Assembly (NCBI GenBank): GCA_017561085.1
Contig: JAFZDQ010000112.1
Coordinates: 1 to 44,871, forward strand
Direction of reading: 5' to 3'
From: Lachnospiraceae bacterium
GTDB taxonomy: Bacteria; Bacillota; Clostridia; Lachnospirales; Lachnospiraceae
DNA: 44,871 nucleotides
A model generated the notes under the pieces. That model was not told the origin of the DNA. It searched no databases and worked only from the letters and a program-made list of their open reading frames with translations. This document shows positions 1-7,734 of this stretch, in pieces. The translations under genes were made by a program, and so were the position numbers. Within the stretch, counting starts at the first letter, position 1, and every line of letters starts with the position of its first letter.

Positions 1-1151
1 ATTTGTTTCTCCAGATAATCGCGGAACGCTTTTTCCCGCTCTGTAATCTTATTTTTTAATTCTCCCGGTAAAGAACAAAGATATTGATATATTGCCTCCG
101 GTTCGGGCACCAGCAGGTCATTTTTTTGTTCCTCCACAGTTACGTATTTAAACCAGGGAGTCAGCTGTTCTTCCCCGTTTTCCAAACCAAAGCCCTCCAC
201 CATCCAAGCGGGCATATGCATCGTATCATCAAACCGATGAACCAATTCAAACAATTGTTGCAGATGGGTCTCACCGATGGTCGATGCAGCAAACATACCG
301 TCTTTTGACAACAATTTAGAACAATACTGCAAAAGATTCGGTCTTTGCTTATCTGAAACATGGTACAACATGTGATTTGCTATGACGCGGTCAAAGCAAC
401 CTTCCTCTTTTGGCAGATTTTCTCCCACCCAATCCTTCACCGAAAAGTGATTGGCATCTTTACAGGCATACGCAAAGCGGATATTTTTCCGGTCAAAATG
501 TGCTCTATGCTCTTCTATACATTTTTGAGCCTGCTTAATCATTCCCTCCGAATAATCCGTTAAATAGATATGCAAATTCTCGGGCAGCCTGTCACAAACA
601 GATGTCCAAAGCAGGGCTGTACCACAACCGATTTCCAAAATCCGCATACCGGGTTTCAAATCTAACTTTTCAAAAACCCAATCAAACCACTTTACATCGG
701 ATGTACTATAAGTATGGATATTTATGCGGGCTTGCAAATTTTGACTTTCTTTGTATTGCTTAATAATTTCTTCCTTTTGGGTTGTCAAACGGATGATAGG
801 TAACATCTCTTTCCATTTTTCTTCTTCAGGCAGTTTTTGTATCTCCCGTACCGCCTCCAACACCTGTTCCAAATGCTCTTTTTGTGCTACAAGCAACTTC
901 TCCTGTTTTTCAAGAGCGCCTGTCGAGTCATCCATCTCTAACATCTTACCTATCTCATCAACAGAAAAATCTAAATATCTCAACATTAGAATACGTTGTA
1001 ATATTTCTATCGCTTCATGGCCAAACATACGGTATCCAGCCTCAGTTTCATGGTCCGGTACCAGCATACCCTTCTCCACATAATAACGTATCGTCTTATA
1101 AGAGACCCCTGACATCTTCGCAAGTTCTCCTGCCGTAAAAAATTCTTTCAT
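1..1151 (-). CDS. MerR-family regulator fused to SAM-dependent methyltransferase (partial, 3' end beyond window)
   Basis: The frame is open from the ATG at 1151 to the window edge, giving 383 residues without a stop. Residues 1-70 form a MerR winged helix (FTAGELAKMSGVS, then TIRYYVEKGMLVP and EAGYRMF), followed by a helical linker of about residues 75-120. From about residue 170 comes a class I methyltransferase with motif I ILEIGCGTALLW and a later acidic motif LTDYSEGM. MerR proteins bind the spacer of their own promoter, and the C-terminal domain usually senses the signal; here that place is taken by a methyltransferase. An AAAGGTGA ribosome-binding site lies about 10 nt upstream of the ATG. 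The methyl acceptor cannot be told. The 3' end is outside the window. Confidence 0.88.
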   Translation of the reverse strand, partial: MKEFFTAGELAKMSGVSYKTIRYYVEKGMLVPDHETEAGYRMFGHEAIEILQRILMLRYLDFSVDEIGKMLEMDDSTGALEKQEKLLVAQKEHLEQVLEAVREIQKLPEEEKWKEMLPIIRLTTQKEEIIKQYKESQNLQARINIHTYSTSDVKWFDWVFEKLDLKPGMRILEIGCGTALLWTSVCDRLPENLHIYLTDYSEGMIKQAQKCIEEHRAHFDRKNIRFAYACKDANHFSVKDWVGENLPKEEGCFDRVIANHMLYHVSDKQRPNLLQYCSKLLSKDGMFAASTIGETHLQQLFELVHRFDDTMHMPAWMVEGFGLENGEEQLTPWFKYVTVEEQKNDLLVPEPEAIYQYLCSLPGELKNKITEREKAFRDYLEKQ

Positions 1152-1200
1152 AAATCTACTATCACCTTTCATTTTTCTTTGATGAAGTACTTCTATACAA

Positions 1201-1231
1201 ATAATAAACCTTGCCTCTGGGGCAAGGTCAA
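1201..1231 (-). promoter_or_regulatory. MerR-type promoter with dyad operator in a 19-bp spacer
   Basis: On the minus strand the -35 TTGACC (1226-1231) and the -10 TATTAT (1201-1206) are separated by exactly 19 bp. The spacer region carries a perfect 8-bp dyad, ACCTTGCC and GGCAAGGT, at 1208-1228 with a 5-nt centre. An over-long 19-20 bp spacer containing a dyad is the hallmark of promoters twisted into activity by MerR proteins. The gene directly downstream encodes a MerR protein, so autoregulation is very likely. Confidence 0.88.
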
Positions 1232-1256
1232 GTGATTTTACTAGAATATTTTACTT

Positions 1257-2101
1257 CTATCTTTTTTCTTCTATTCCGGGTAGATATTTCAAATCCAATG
1301 AACTCATTGTCGTCATCTGCTGTACAGCCAATTCATGCAATAATTTCATACGTTCTGCCTGAGACTTACCTTGTTGAATCAAAATAGCGTTATAGCTTTC
1401 CATATTTGATAATACTAATAACTGGTAAATAGAAGCCTGATCACGAATATTTCCAGTCCCATTGTGATTTTCATCTCGCCACTGTTTTGCTGTTTTGCCA
1501 AAAAGTACAACATTTAACATATCTGCTTCACTGGCATATGTATAAGAAATCTGTGTAGCCGTTAATTCCGGTGGAATTAAGTTCGCTTTGATTGCATCCG
1601 TATGAATCCGATAATTCAATTTTGAAAGTTCTCGATTCAGATTCCAATTCAATGATAAGCGACTATTTTCTTCTGCTTTTAACCTTTTATAATCTTTGAT
1701 GATGTATAATTTAATTCGGGTGATATCCATGATGCAAATTCAAAAGCAATATCTGAATGAGCATAAGTTCCACCGTAACGACCGGATTTACTGACTATAC
1801 CAATTGCATCTGTTGATTCAATCCATTTCTTCGGAGACATGGTAAATGCATTTGCTCCTGCTTCGTTTTTAAACCCCTCGAATTCGAGGGGTTTAAAATT
1901 CGAATTATGTAAAAGTTCCCATAAGCCGAGAAATTCAATTACATCTCGCCCTCTCATCCAATTCTGTATTACTGCTGTAGGGTTATCACTTTTATATCTT
2001 GCAATATCTGTAATTGAAATATATTCATTTTGAAAATCCTCAGTAAAAATACTAATATCAATTCCATTTGCATGAATCACATCTTTAATTATTTTTGACA
2101 T
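1257..2101 (-). pseudogene. KilA-N domain DNA-binding protein, interrupted by a 1-nt frameshift
   Basis: Two overlapping minus-strand frames make one protein of about 281 residues. The first (start 2101) holds a KilA-N domain: ITDIARYKSDNP, IQNWMRGRDVIEFLGLWE, FTMSPKKWIE, GGTYAHSDIAFEFASWISPE. It then runs into a stop near 1679. The second frame continues the family pattern with KLYIIKDYKRLKAEENSRLS and LNWNLNRELSKLNYRIHTDA, down to the stop at 1257. The switch is at about 1715-1722, where GAATTAAATTA would need one extra T to read EFKLYIIKDY. KilA-N proteins are phage and mobile-element DNA-binding proteins. The start at 2101 is chosen for its strong AGGAAGGAG site. A real 1-nt deletion, a sequencing error, or -1 frameshifting are all possible; no canonical slippery heptamer is seen. 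Confidence 0.85.
1867..1898. repeat. 32-bp perfect palindrome inside the KilA-N gene
   Basis: The left arm TTTTAAACCCCTCGAA (1867-1882) is followed directly by its exact reverse complement (1883-1898). It lies within the coding sequence for NFKPLEFEGFKN. It could form a cruciform or mRNA hairpin, or act as a protein-binding site. Confidence 0.9.
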
Positions 2102-2202
2102 ATTAATACTCCTTCCTGTACATATAATTGTGGCATATCCAACATAGCCATCTGCCAATCTCGAACATTTGTTCTCTTCTTTGTTTTTGTATCAACAATA
2201 TA

Positions 2203-2224
2203 AAGTGTTCAAATTTGAACACTT
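2203..2224. promoter_or_regulatory. 22-bp perfect palindrome, operator-like, upstream of KilA-N gene
   Basis: AAGTGTTCAAA (2203-2213) is followed by its exact reverse complement (2214-2224). It lies about 100 bp upstream of the KilA-N start in an AT-rich intergenic stretch. A binding site for a dimeric repressor, perhaps the lost or decayed element's own, is the simplest reading. No convincing -35/-10 pair could be assigned around it. Confidence 0.5.
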
Positions 2225-2260
2225 ATCATTCTATGTATAAATATCGATAGTCGGCACATC

Positions 2261-2301
2261 GAAAAAGACTTCATGGTAAGCAAGCTTCCCAGAAGTCTTT
2301 T
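2261..2301 (-). terminator. Rho-independent terminator after spoIVB
   Basis: On the minus strand AAAAGACTTCTGG pairs with CCA-T-GAAGTCTTTT (arms 2289-2301 and 2263-2276), with U residues at the 3' side. It lies 21 nt past the spoIVB stop. Confidence 0.65.
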
Positions 2302-2322
2302 CCTTGTCCCGCCGCACGGACT

Positions 2323-3642
2323 TTAGTGTTCTAACATGTTTTCAATAAATATCCCATACCCCCTCGTGGGGTCATTTACCAGCACATGGGTCACTGCCCC
2401 CACCAGTTTGCCGTCCTGAATGATGGGACTGCCGCTCATTCCCTGCACGATGCCGCCGGTTCTGGCCAGTAGCTCAGGGTCTGTGATTTCGATGACAATG
2501 CCACGGTTTACATTATCATTTTCCAAATGGATATCTACAATTTCCGCTTCGTAACTTTTCACATAATCCCCCAAAGAACATATCACGGTAGCCTCACCCA
2601 ATCGGATATCCTGTTTTAGTGCAATAGGCAGATACTCCTCATCCGATTCTTCTATAATCTTCGGGTCACAAATGCCAAACACGCCTCTTTGGGAATTGCC
2701 GGTAATGGCACCGAAGACGTTGGTGTCATCATACTCAATAAAACCTGTCAGTTCTCCGGGATCACCGCTGCTTCCTTTTTTGATACTGATAATCTCCGTA
2801 TGATACAAAGTTCCCTCCGCAATCTCCATCAGATTTCCGGTGTCTACATCATTAATGCCGTGTCCCAAGGCTCCAAAGCATCCGTTTTCATCTACATATG
2901 TCATAGTCCCCACGCCTTGTGCATTATCCCTAATCCATATCCCCATCTTGTACTCACCGTTTTGATTTGGCATAGGCTTAGCTTTTATCATAAGTTCCTG
3001 TCCTCCCCGACATATCTTAAATACCGATTCCTGCCCGTTACTGTGACTGATTTTTTCCATCAATTGCTTTTTTTCCGTTATGATTTCATCATTCATTTCC
3101 AAAATATAATCTCCCGGCTGAAACACATATTTGGCCGGATATTCTTTTTTTCCACCTTCACCTTCAAAATCCCCGACACCTACAACCAATACCCCTTTGG
3201 TCTTTACATAAATCCCGATTGGTAATCCGATTGGCTTTAACTTCCTGTCTTCTATTACTTCTACATGAACTTCTTTAAATGGCAAAACACCAAAAAGCTT
3301 AAGACTTAATTTGTAAGTATCAACCTGACTTGCCTTTACCGTTACGGGATTATTTAAATTAACAGGAATACTGTTTCCGTCTACAGTTGCGGTGCTTTGG
3401 TATTTACCTGCAATACCGTTCTCTGCAACCACTTGGGAATTATCGCGGTAAAGTTTCCCGGAAGCCGGAAGGTGAAAATCCAGTTTCTGGTCCACCCCTG
3501 CCTTCACCATAATCGTTGAAGGCATCCGAAACCACATGGATATATAAATGGATAAAAAAGTAACAACCAGTCCAAAAGCTAACGCAGCATAAAGGATTCG
3601 CCGATAGATACAAAGCCGGTACTCCTTGCTTGATTGTAACAT
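2323..3642 (-). CDS. spoIVB: SpoIVB serine peptidase (family S55)
   Basis: In sporulating Firmicutes SpoIVB is made in the forespore, inserted in the membrane between the two cells, and cleaves SpoIVFA to trigger processing of pro-sigma-K. The 439-residue protein has an N-terminal membrane anchor (about residues 15-37) and a PDZ-like region around residues 160-225 (FQPGDYILEMNDEIITEKK). The S55 peptidase domain carries the histidine motif GALGHGINDVDTG, GSSGDPGELTGF, and the serine motif GMSGSPII near residues 400-407. Length and motifs fit the family. It follows recN, as is common in Clostridia, but the usual next gene spo0A is not here. A recN terminator precedes it, so it probably has its own sporulation promoter. 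Confidence 0.96.
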   Translation of the reverse strand: MLQSSKEYRLCIYRRILYAALAFGLVVTFLSIYISMWFRMPSTIMVKAGVDQKLDFHLPASGKLYRDNSQVVAENGIAGKYQSTATVDGNSIPVNLNNPVTVKASQVDTYKLSLKLFGVLPFKEVHVEVIEDRKLKPIGLPIGIYVKTKGVLVVGVGDFEGEGGKKEYPAKYVFQPGDYILEMNDEIITEKKQLMEKISHSNGQESVFKICRGGQELMIKAKPMPNQNGEYKMGIWIRDNAQGVGTMTYVDENGCFGALGHGINDVDTGNLMEIAEGTLYHTEIISIKKGSSGDPGELTGFIEYDDTNVFGAITGNSQRGVFGICDPKIIEESDEEYLPIALKQDIRLGEATVICSLGDYVKSYEAEIVDIHLENDNVNRGIVIEITDPELLARTGGIVQGMSGSPIIQDGKLVGAVTHVLVNDPTRGYGIFIENMLEH

Positions 3643-3703
3643 TTTAGTTTCTCACTTTCTGCACATCTTTTCTTTTTTACTTCTTAGGAATTTCCTATGC
3701 AAT

Positions 3704-3735
3704 AAAAAAAGAGACATAACTTGTATGTCTCTTTT
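3704..3735 (-). terminator. Rho-independent terminator after recN
   Basis: AAAAGAGACATA (3735-3724 on the minus strand) pairs with TATGTCTCTTTT (3718-3707) around a 5-nt loop, followed by more U residues (3704-3706). It separates recN from spoIVB. Confidence 0.85.
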
Positions 3736-3792
3736 AGTATGTGAAAAACTTTTCATTTTACTTGTGATTTTGAAATTATTTCTTTCCAAATG

Positions 3793-5481
3793 TTACAAAT
3801 CACTTTTGGTTTTGGTTGCCAAATCTTTCATCTCTCTTGCGTTGGTCATCACTGCATCCGTTACGCTGCCGCTACCCAAAAGTCTTGCCAGTTCTGAAAG
3901 GCTCTCTTCTTCGGAAAGTCCCACAATTTCCGTAACAGTTCTGTCCTCTACCACATTTTTTTGAATCATAAAATGGGTATCGGCCATAGCTGCAATTTGA
4001 GGCAGGTGGGTAATACAGATAATCTGATGGTCTAAGGAAAGCTTGCCCAATTTTTCGGAAACCATCCATGCGGTCCTGCCGCTGATACCGGTATCGATTT
4101 CATCAAAAATAAGGGTTGCGGTTCCTTCTTCCTTGGCAAAAACCGTCTTAAATGCCAGCATAATTCTGGACAATTCGCCTCCGCTGGCAACCTGCCAAAG
4201 AGGCTTAACTGCTTCGCCCGGATTGGTAGAAATCAAAAATTCAATCCTGTCATAGCCTTCTTCCGTAAACTTTTCTTCTTCCGGCTCTACCAAAATAGAA
4301 AATTTCACATCCGGGAAGTTCAAATCCTGCATTGCCTTAATCAGTTCTTTGGTAAGAACCTCTGCGGCGCTCTTTCTTGCTTCTGAAATCCTTTGGCATA
4401 AGATAAGAATCTTTGCTTTCTTTTCTTTTAGTTTCTCTGTTAAAGACTCCAAATATGCTTCATAATTTTTCAAATCAAAAAGCCGCTCACTCTTTTCTTT
4501 CGCCGCCTCTAAAATCTGCTCAATCCTAAAACCGTATTTATCCTTCAGACGGTTAATTAAATTCAGCCTCTCTTCGATATGGAAAAATTCTTCTTCATCA
4601 AAATCCAGACTTTCCACATAATCTGCTACGGATCTGTTAAAATCACTTAAAAGATTCTCAACCTCCGCCAGCTGCATAGTCAGCCCTTCTGCTTCTTCGT
4701 CCAAATGACTGATGCTCTTCATCTCCCGCAGGGCCCTTGACAGGGAATTACCGGCACTTTCATTTCCGTCATATCCTGTCAGGGAATAAGCAACATAGGA
4801 TGCCGCTTTGATTTTCTTTGCACCGGTCATCTTCCGGTATTTCTTTTCCAGTTCTTCATCTTCACCGGCAGATAATGCAGCATCTTCAATTTCCTTAACC
4901 TCAAATGCCAAAAGGTCCGCTTCCCTAAGACGGGCTGCTTCATCCAAGCTGTTCTTTTCAAATTCTTCCAGCAGGGCATGGTATTCCCTGCACAAAATTT
5001 TCAGTTCATTCTTAAATTCCTGCACCTCATCCTTGGCAAAACTATCCAAAAATGCTCTGTGCTTGGCGGGCTTTAACAAAGACTGATGCTCATGCTGCCC
5101 GTACATATCCAGTAAGTAGGCAGAAATTTCTTTTAACTGTCCGCTGCTTACGCTTTCTCCGTTAATCTTACAAATGCTGCGGGCGGGCATAATCTTACGC
5201 TGCAGAATCAGACTTCCGTCCTCTTCCACCGGTAAATCCATGTTTCTAAGCGCATTTTGTTGTTCCCCGGATAAGGAAAATACCAGCTCCACCAGTGCAT
5301 ATTCTGCGCCGGCGCGGATATATCCTTTGTCCACTTTCCCGCCTAAGGCCATATTCACTGACCCGATAATCAGGGATTTCCCGGCACCGGTTTCTCCCGT
5401 TAATATATTGAGGCCATCGGTAAAATTCACCTCAGCCTCATCAATTAATGCTAAATTCTTTACATGTAAACTTTCAAGCAT
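3793..5481 (-). CDS. recN: DNA repair protein RecN
   Basis: RecN is an SMC-like ATPase that acts early at DNA double-strand breaks. The protein is about 562 residues from the chosen start (MLESLHVKNLALIDEAEVNF). Walker A is GETGAGKS (near residues 29-36). The middle is coiled coil rich in E, K and L (about 160-380). The C-terminal ABC motifs include ASGGELSRIMLAF and LIFDEIDTGISG. The GGGAGGA ribosome-binding site touches an earlier in-frame ATG but is well spaced (6 nt) from the ATG at 5481, which decides the start. It sits 33 nt after argR in the conserved argR-recN pair. Confidence 0.97.
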   Translation of the reverse strand: MLESLHVKNLALIDEAEVNFTDGLNILTGETGAGKSLIIGSVNMALGGKVDKGYIRAGAEYALVELVFSLSGEQQNALRNMDLPVEEDGSLILQRKIMPARSICKINGESVSSGQLKEISAYLLDMYGQHEHQSLLKPAKHRAFLDSFAKDEVQEFKNELKILCREYHALLEEFEKNSLDEAARLREADLLAFEVKEIEDAALSAGEDEELEKKYRKMTGAKKIKAASYVAYSLTGYDGNESAGNSLSRALREMKSISHLDEEAEGLTMQLAEVENLLSDFNRSVADYVESLDFDEEEFFHIEERLNLINRLKDKYGFRIEQILEAAKEKSERLFDLKNYEAYLESLTEKLKEKKAKILILCQRISEARKSAAEVLTKELIKAMQDLNFPDVKFSILVEPEEEKFTEEGYDRIEFLISTNPGEAVKPLWQVASGGELSRIMLAFKTVFAKEEGTATLIFDEIDTGISGRTAWMVSEKLGKLSLDHQIICITHLPQIAAMADTHFMIQKNVVEDRTVTEIVGLSEEESLSELARLLGSGSVTDAVMTNAREMKDLATKTKSDL

Positions 5482-5514
5482 TTTCATCCTCCCATGCATC
5501 TTTTGCAAAGTCGG

Positions 5515-5967
5515 TTATTCCTCTAACACACCTCGTATTTTTCCCATCACAAGCTGGGTATCCTCCACGGTACGCACAGCAATCATAATCGTATCATCAC
5601 CTGCAATAGAACCTACAATTTCCTTTAACTTCATAGCATCAAGTGCTGCAGCAACTGCCATCGCCATACCCGCAACGGTCTTTACCACCAGAATATTCTG
5701 GGCCATATCCATGGAAACAAAACCGTCCCTGAGTACACGGATATACTTATCACTCAGATAATGGTCACTGTGAATTAAGATGGTATACTTTTGTCTTCCG
5801 TCTCCCATGGGTACCTTGGAAAGCTTCAGTTCCCTGATGTCTCTTGATACTGTCGCCTGGGTTACCGTATATCCCGCTTCACGTAATTTGTCTGCAAGTT
5901 CTTCCTGGGTTTCGATTTCATACAGTTCAACCAGTTCTTTGATTTTCTGATGTCTGCTTCTTTTCAT
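5515..5967 (-). CDS. argR: Arginine repressor ArgR/AhrC
   Basis: ArgR is a hexameric, arginine-responsive repressor of arginine biosynthesis and activator of catabolism. The 150-residue length is typical. The N-terminal winged helix (residues 1-70) reads RHQKIKELVELYEIETQEEL with the recognition segment VTQATVSRDIREL. The C-terminal oligomerisation and arginine-binding domain includes GSIAGDDTIMIAVR, the usual GTIAGDDT-type ligand motif. It lies 11 nt after nadK and before recN, the standard Clostridial order. Confidence 0.96.
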   Translation of the reverse strand: MKRSRHQKIKELVELYEIETQEELADKLREAGYTVTQATVSRDIRELKLSKVPMGDGRQKYTILIHSDHYLSDKYIRVLRDGFVSMDMAQNILVVKTVAGMAMAVAAALDAMKLKEIVGSIAGDDTIMIAVRTVEDTQLVMGKIRGVLEE

Positions 5968-5978
5968 TTGCTATCCCC

Positions 5979-6833
5979 TTAATCTTTCATTTTTTTATGA
6001 AGATTCTCTAAAAAGCTGACCTTACTCAGCTTTACGATTCCGGTTGTTTTATCTGATTTCCGGATAATGATTTTATCATCCGTATGTAACGTAATTCTGT
6101 GTCCGCCGTCAAAAATTGCTTCTACTTCCTGTGCTGACCCGTCATGGGCAGTTTCAATTTCAATGGTAATTTCATCATCCGCAGAAAGTACAATGCTTCT
6201 GTTTTGCATGGAATGGGGGCATATAGGCGTCAGTACAATCATCTGCGCCTTAGGGTCCACAATGGGACCGCCTGCCGATAAACTGTAGCCGGTAGAACCG
6301 GTAGGTGTCGCTACTATCATTCCGTCTGCGTGATATCTGTGTAAAAACTGTCCGTTGACACTGATACTGAAATTCACGATTCTTAACGAACCTTTAAAGG
6401 TAATGATGATATCATTTAAGGCCCTGGTATTATCAATCTGCCCGCCGTCCCGAAGACTACAGCCCTCTAACATAAGGCGCTTTTCAATATCATATTCGCC
6501 TGCCAGGATTTTCTTAAGGGCATCCTCAAAATCATCTTTATTTACTTCTGCCAAAAAGCCAAGGGTTCCCAGATTAATTCCCAAAAAGGGAACATTTTTG
6601 TCCGCCAGGTCACTGGCTGCCTGGAGCAGGGTTCCGTCGCCTCCCAGTACAATGACACAATCCACATCCTTCTCAACATCTCCGGCGTCTGTATATTTGC
6701 CGGTGGTAACCGGATCGTCATCATCCTGGATACTGCACTTCTTACCGCATTTTTCCAAATAGTCCCTGATTTGGTAGGTCACCTGATAGTCCGGGTCTTT
6801 CTTTTTATTGGTTATCACATAAAAATGTTCCAT
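5979..6833 (-). CDS. nadK: NAD kinase
   Basis: This enzyme phosphorylates NAD to NADP. The 284-residue protein has the signature VLGGDGTLLQA (about residues 61-71), NLGTLGFL, and the nucleotide-binding TPTGSTGYSLSAGGPI. It starts 3 nt after the tlyA stop, so the two are probably translationally linked. Confidence 0.96.
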   Translation of the reverse strand: MEHFYVITNKKKDPDYQVTYQIRDYLEKCGKKCSIQDDDDPVTTGKYTDAGDVEKDVDCVIVLGGDGTLLQAASDLADKNVPFLGINLGTLGFLAEVNKDDFEDALKKILAGEYDIEKRLMLEGCSLRDGGQIDNTRALNDIIITFKGSLRIVNFSISVNGQFLHRYHADGMIVATPTGSTGYSLSAGGPIVDPKAQMIVLTPICPHSMQNRSIVLSADDEITIEIETAHDGSAQEVEAIFDGGHRITLHTDDKIIIRKSDKTTGIVKLSKVSFLENLHKKMKD

Positions 6834-6836
6834 GCC

Positions 6837-7733
6837 TTATCCTTCTATGCTCAGTCCCTCATGGGCCTTTGCTACAGTATCAAAAATCAGCCTATTCATC
6901 TCAGGCTCAGAGGAATATCCACTGTTTTCAGCTACAATGCCGCGCAGTGCCTCTTCTGCCTGCGCTTCACTAATTTCTTTGGTTTCAATGATTTTGGACA
7001 TATTCTTTTGGATGTGTACCAGATATTCAATATTTCCTTCCGGCCCTTTAATGGGAGAAAAATCAAGTGCCAGAATATCAAATCCGATGAAATCCGCATA
7101 ATCAATAATCTTCCTGATTACCTCTTCATGCACGCTTTTTTCCCTGACTACACCCTTTTTGCCGACCTTGTCCCTGCCCGCTTCAAACTGGGGCTTAATC
7201 AGACATACCATTTGTCCTTCTTCGGAAAGAAGTGCCCTGGCCGGCAGCAAAATCTTGGTCAGGGATATAAAGGATACATCCACTGACGCAAAATCCGGCA
7301 CGTCCTCAATGTCCTCCGGCTGCATATACCGGAAATTGGTTTTTTCCATGCAGACTACTCTTTCATCGCTCCTAAGCTTCCAATCCAGCTGCCCGTGTCC
7401 TACGTCCACGGCGTACACCTTCCTGGCTCCGTTTTGAAGCATACAATCGGTAAAACCGCCCGTAGAGGCTCCAATATCCACACAGACCTTATCGGTTAGG
7501 GATAAATCAAAGTGCTTAAGGGCCTTTTCCAATTTCAAACCGCCACGGCTGACATAAGGAAGCGTAGCGCCTCTTACCTCCAGTTTGATTTTGGATAAGT
7601 CAAAAGTAGTTCCTGCTTTATCTTCACGCTGTCCATCCACGAAAACATTGCCGGACATAATAATTGCCTTGGCTTTTTCCCTGGAAGGTGCGTATCCCTC
7701 CTGTACTAAAATAACATCCAGTCTTTCTTTCAT
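6837..7733 (-). CDS. tlyA: TlyA-type rRNA 2'-O-methyltransferase
   Basis: TlyA family proteins methylate cytidine 2'-OH in 16S and/or 23S rRNA. The 298-residue protein has an N-terminal S4 RNA-binding domain (MKERLDVILVQEGYAPSREKAK), followed from about residue 80 by an FtsJ-like methyltransferase with VDIGASTGGFTD and DVSFISLTKILLPA. It begins one base past the dxs stop region, within a tightly packed operon. Older annotations call it a hemolysin; the domain content favours the rRNA role. Confidence 0.94.
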   Translation of the reverse strand: MKERLDVILVQEGYAPSREKAKAIIMSGNVFVDGQREDKAGTTFDLSKIKLEVRGATLPYVSRGGLKLEKALKHFDLSLTDKVCVDIGASTGGFTDCMLQNGARKVYAVDVGHGQLDWKLRSDERVVCMEKTNFRYMQPEDIEDVPDFASVDVSFISLTKILLPARALLSEEGQMVCLIKPQFEAGRDKVGKKGVVREKSVHEEVIRKIIDYADFIGFDILALDFSPIKGPEGNIEYLVHIQKNMSKIIETKEISEAQAEEALRGIVAENSGYSSEPEMNRLIFDTVAKAHEGLSIEG

Positions 7734-7734
7734 G

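Noticed and set aside
1700-1730. Programmed -1 frameshift site in the KilA-N gene
   Set aside because: No X-XXY-YYZ heptamer or downstream stimulatory structure is visible; a lost base is simpler.
2102-2158. Earlier start for the KilA-N protein
   Set aside because: The extra residues do not resemble the family, and the strong AGGAAGGAG site serves the ATG at 2101.
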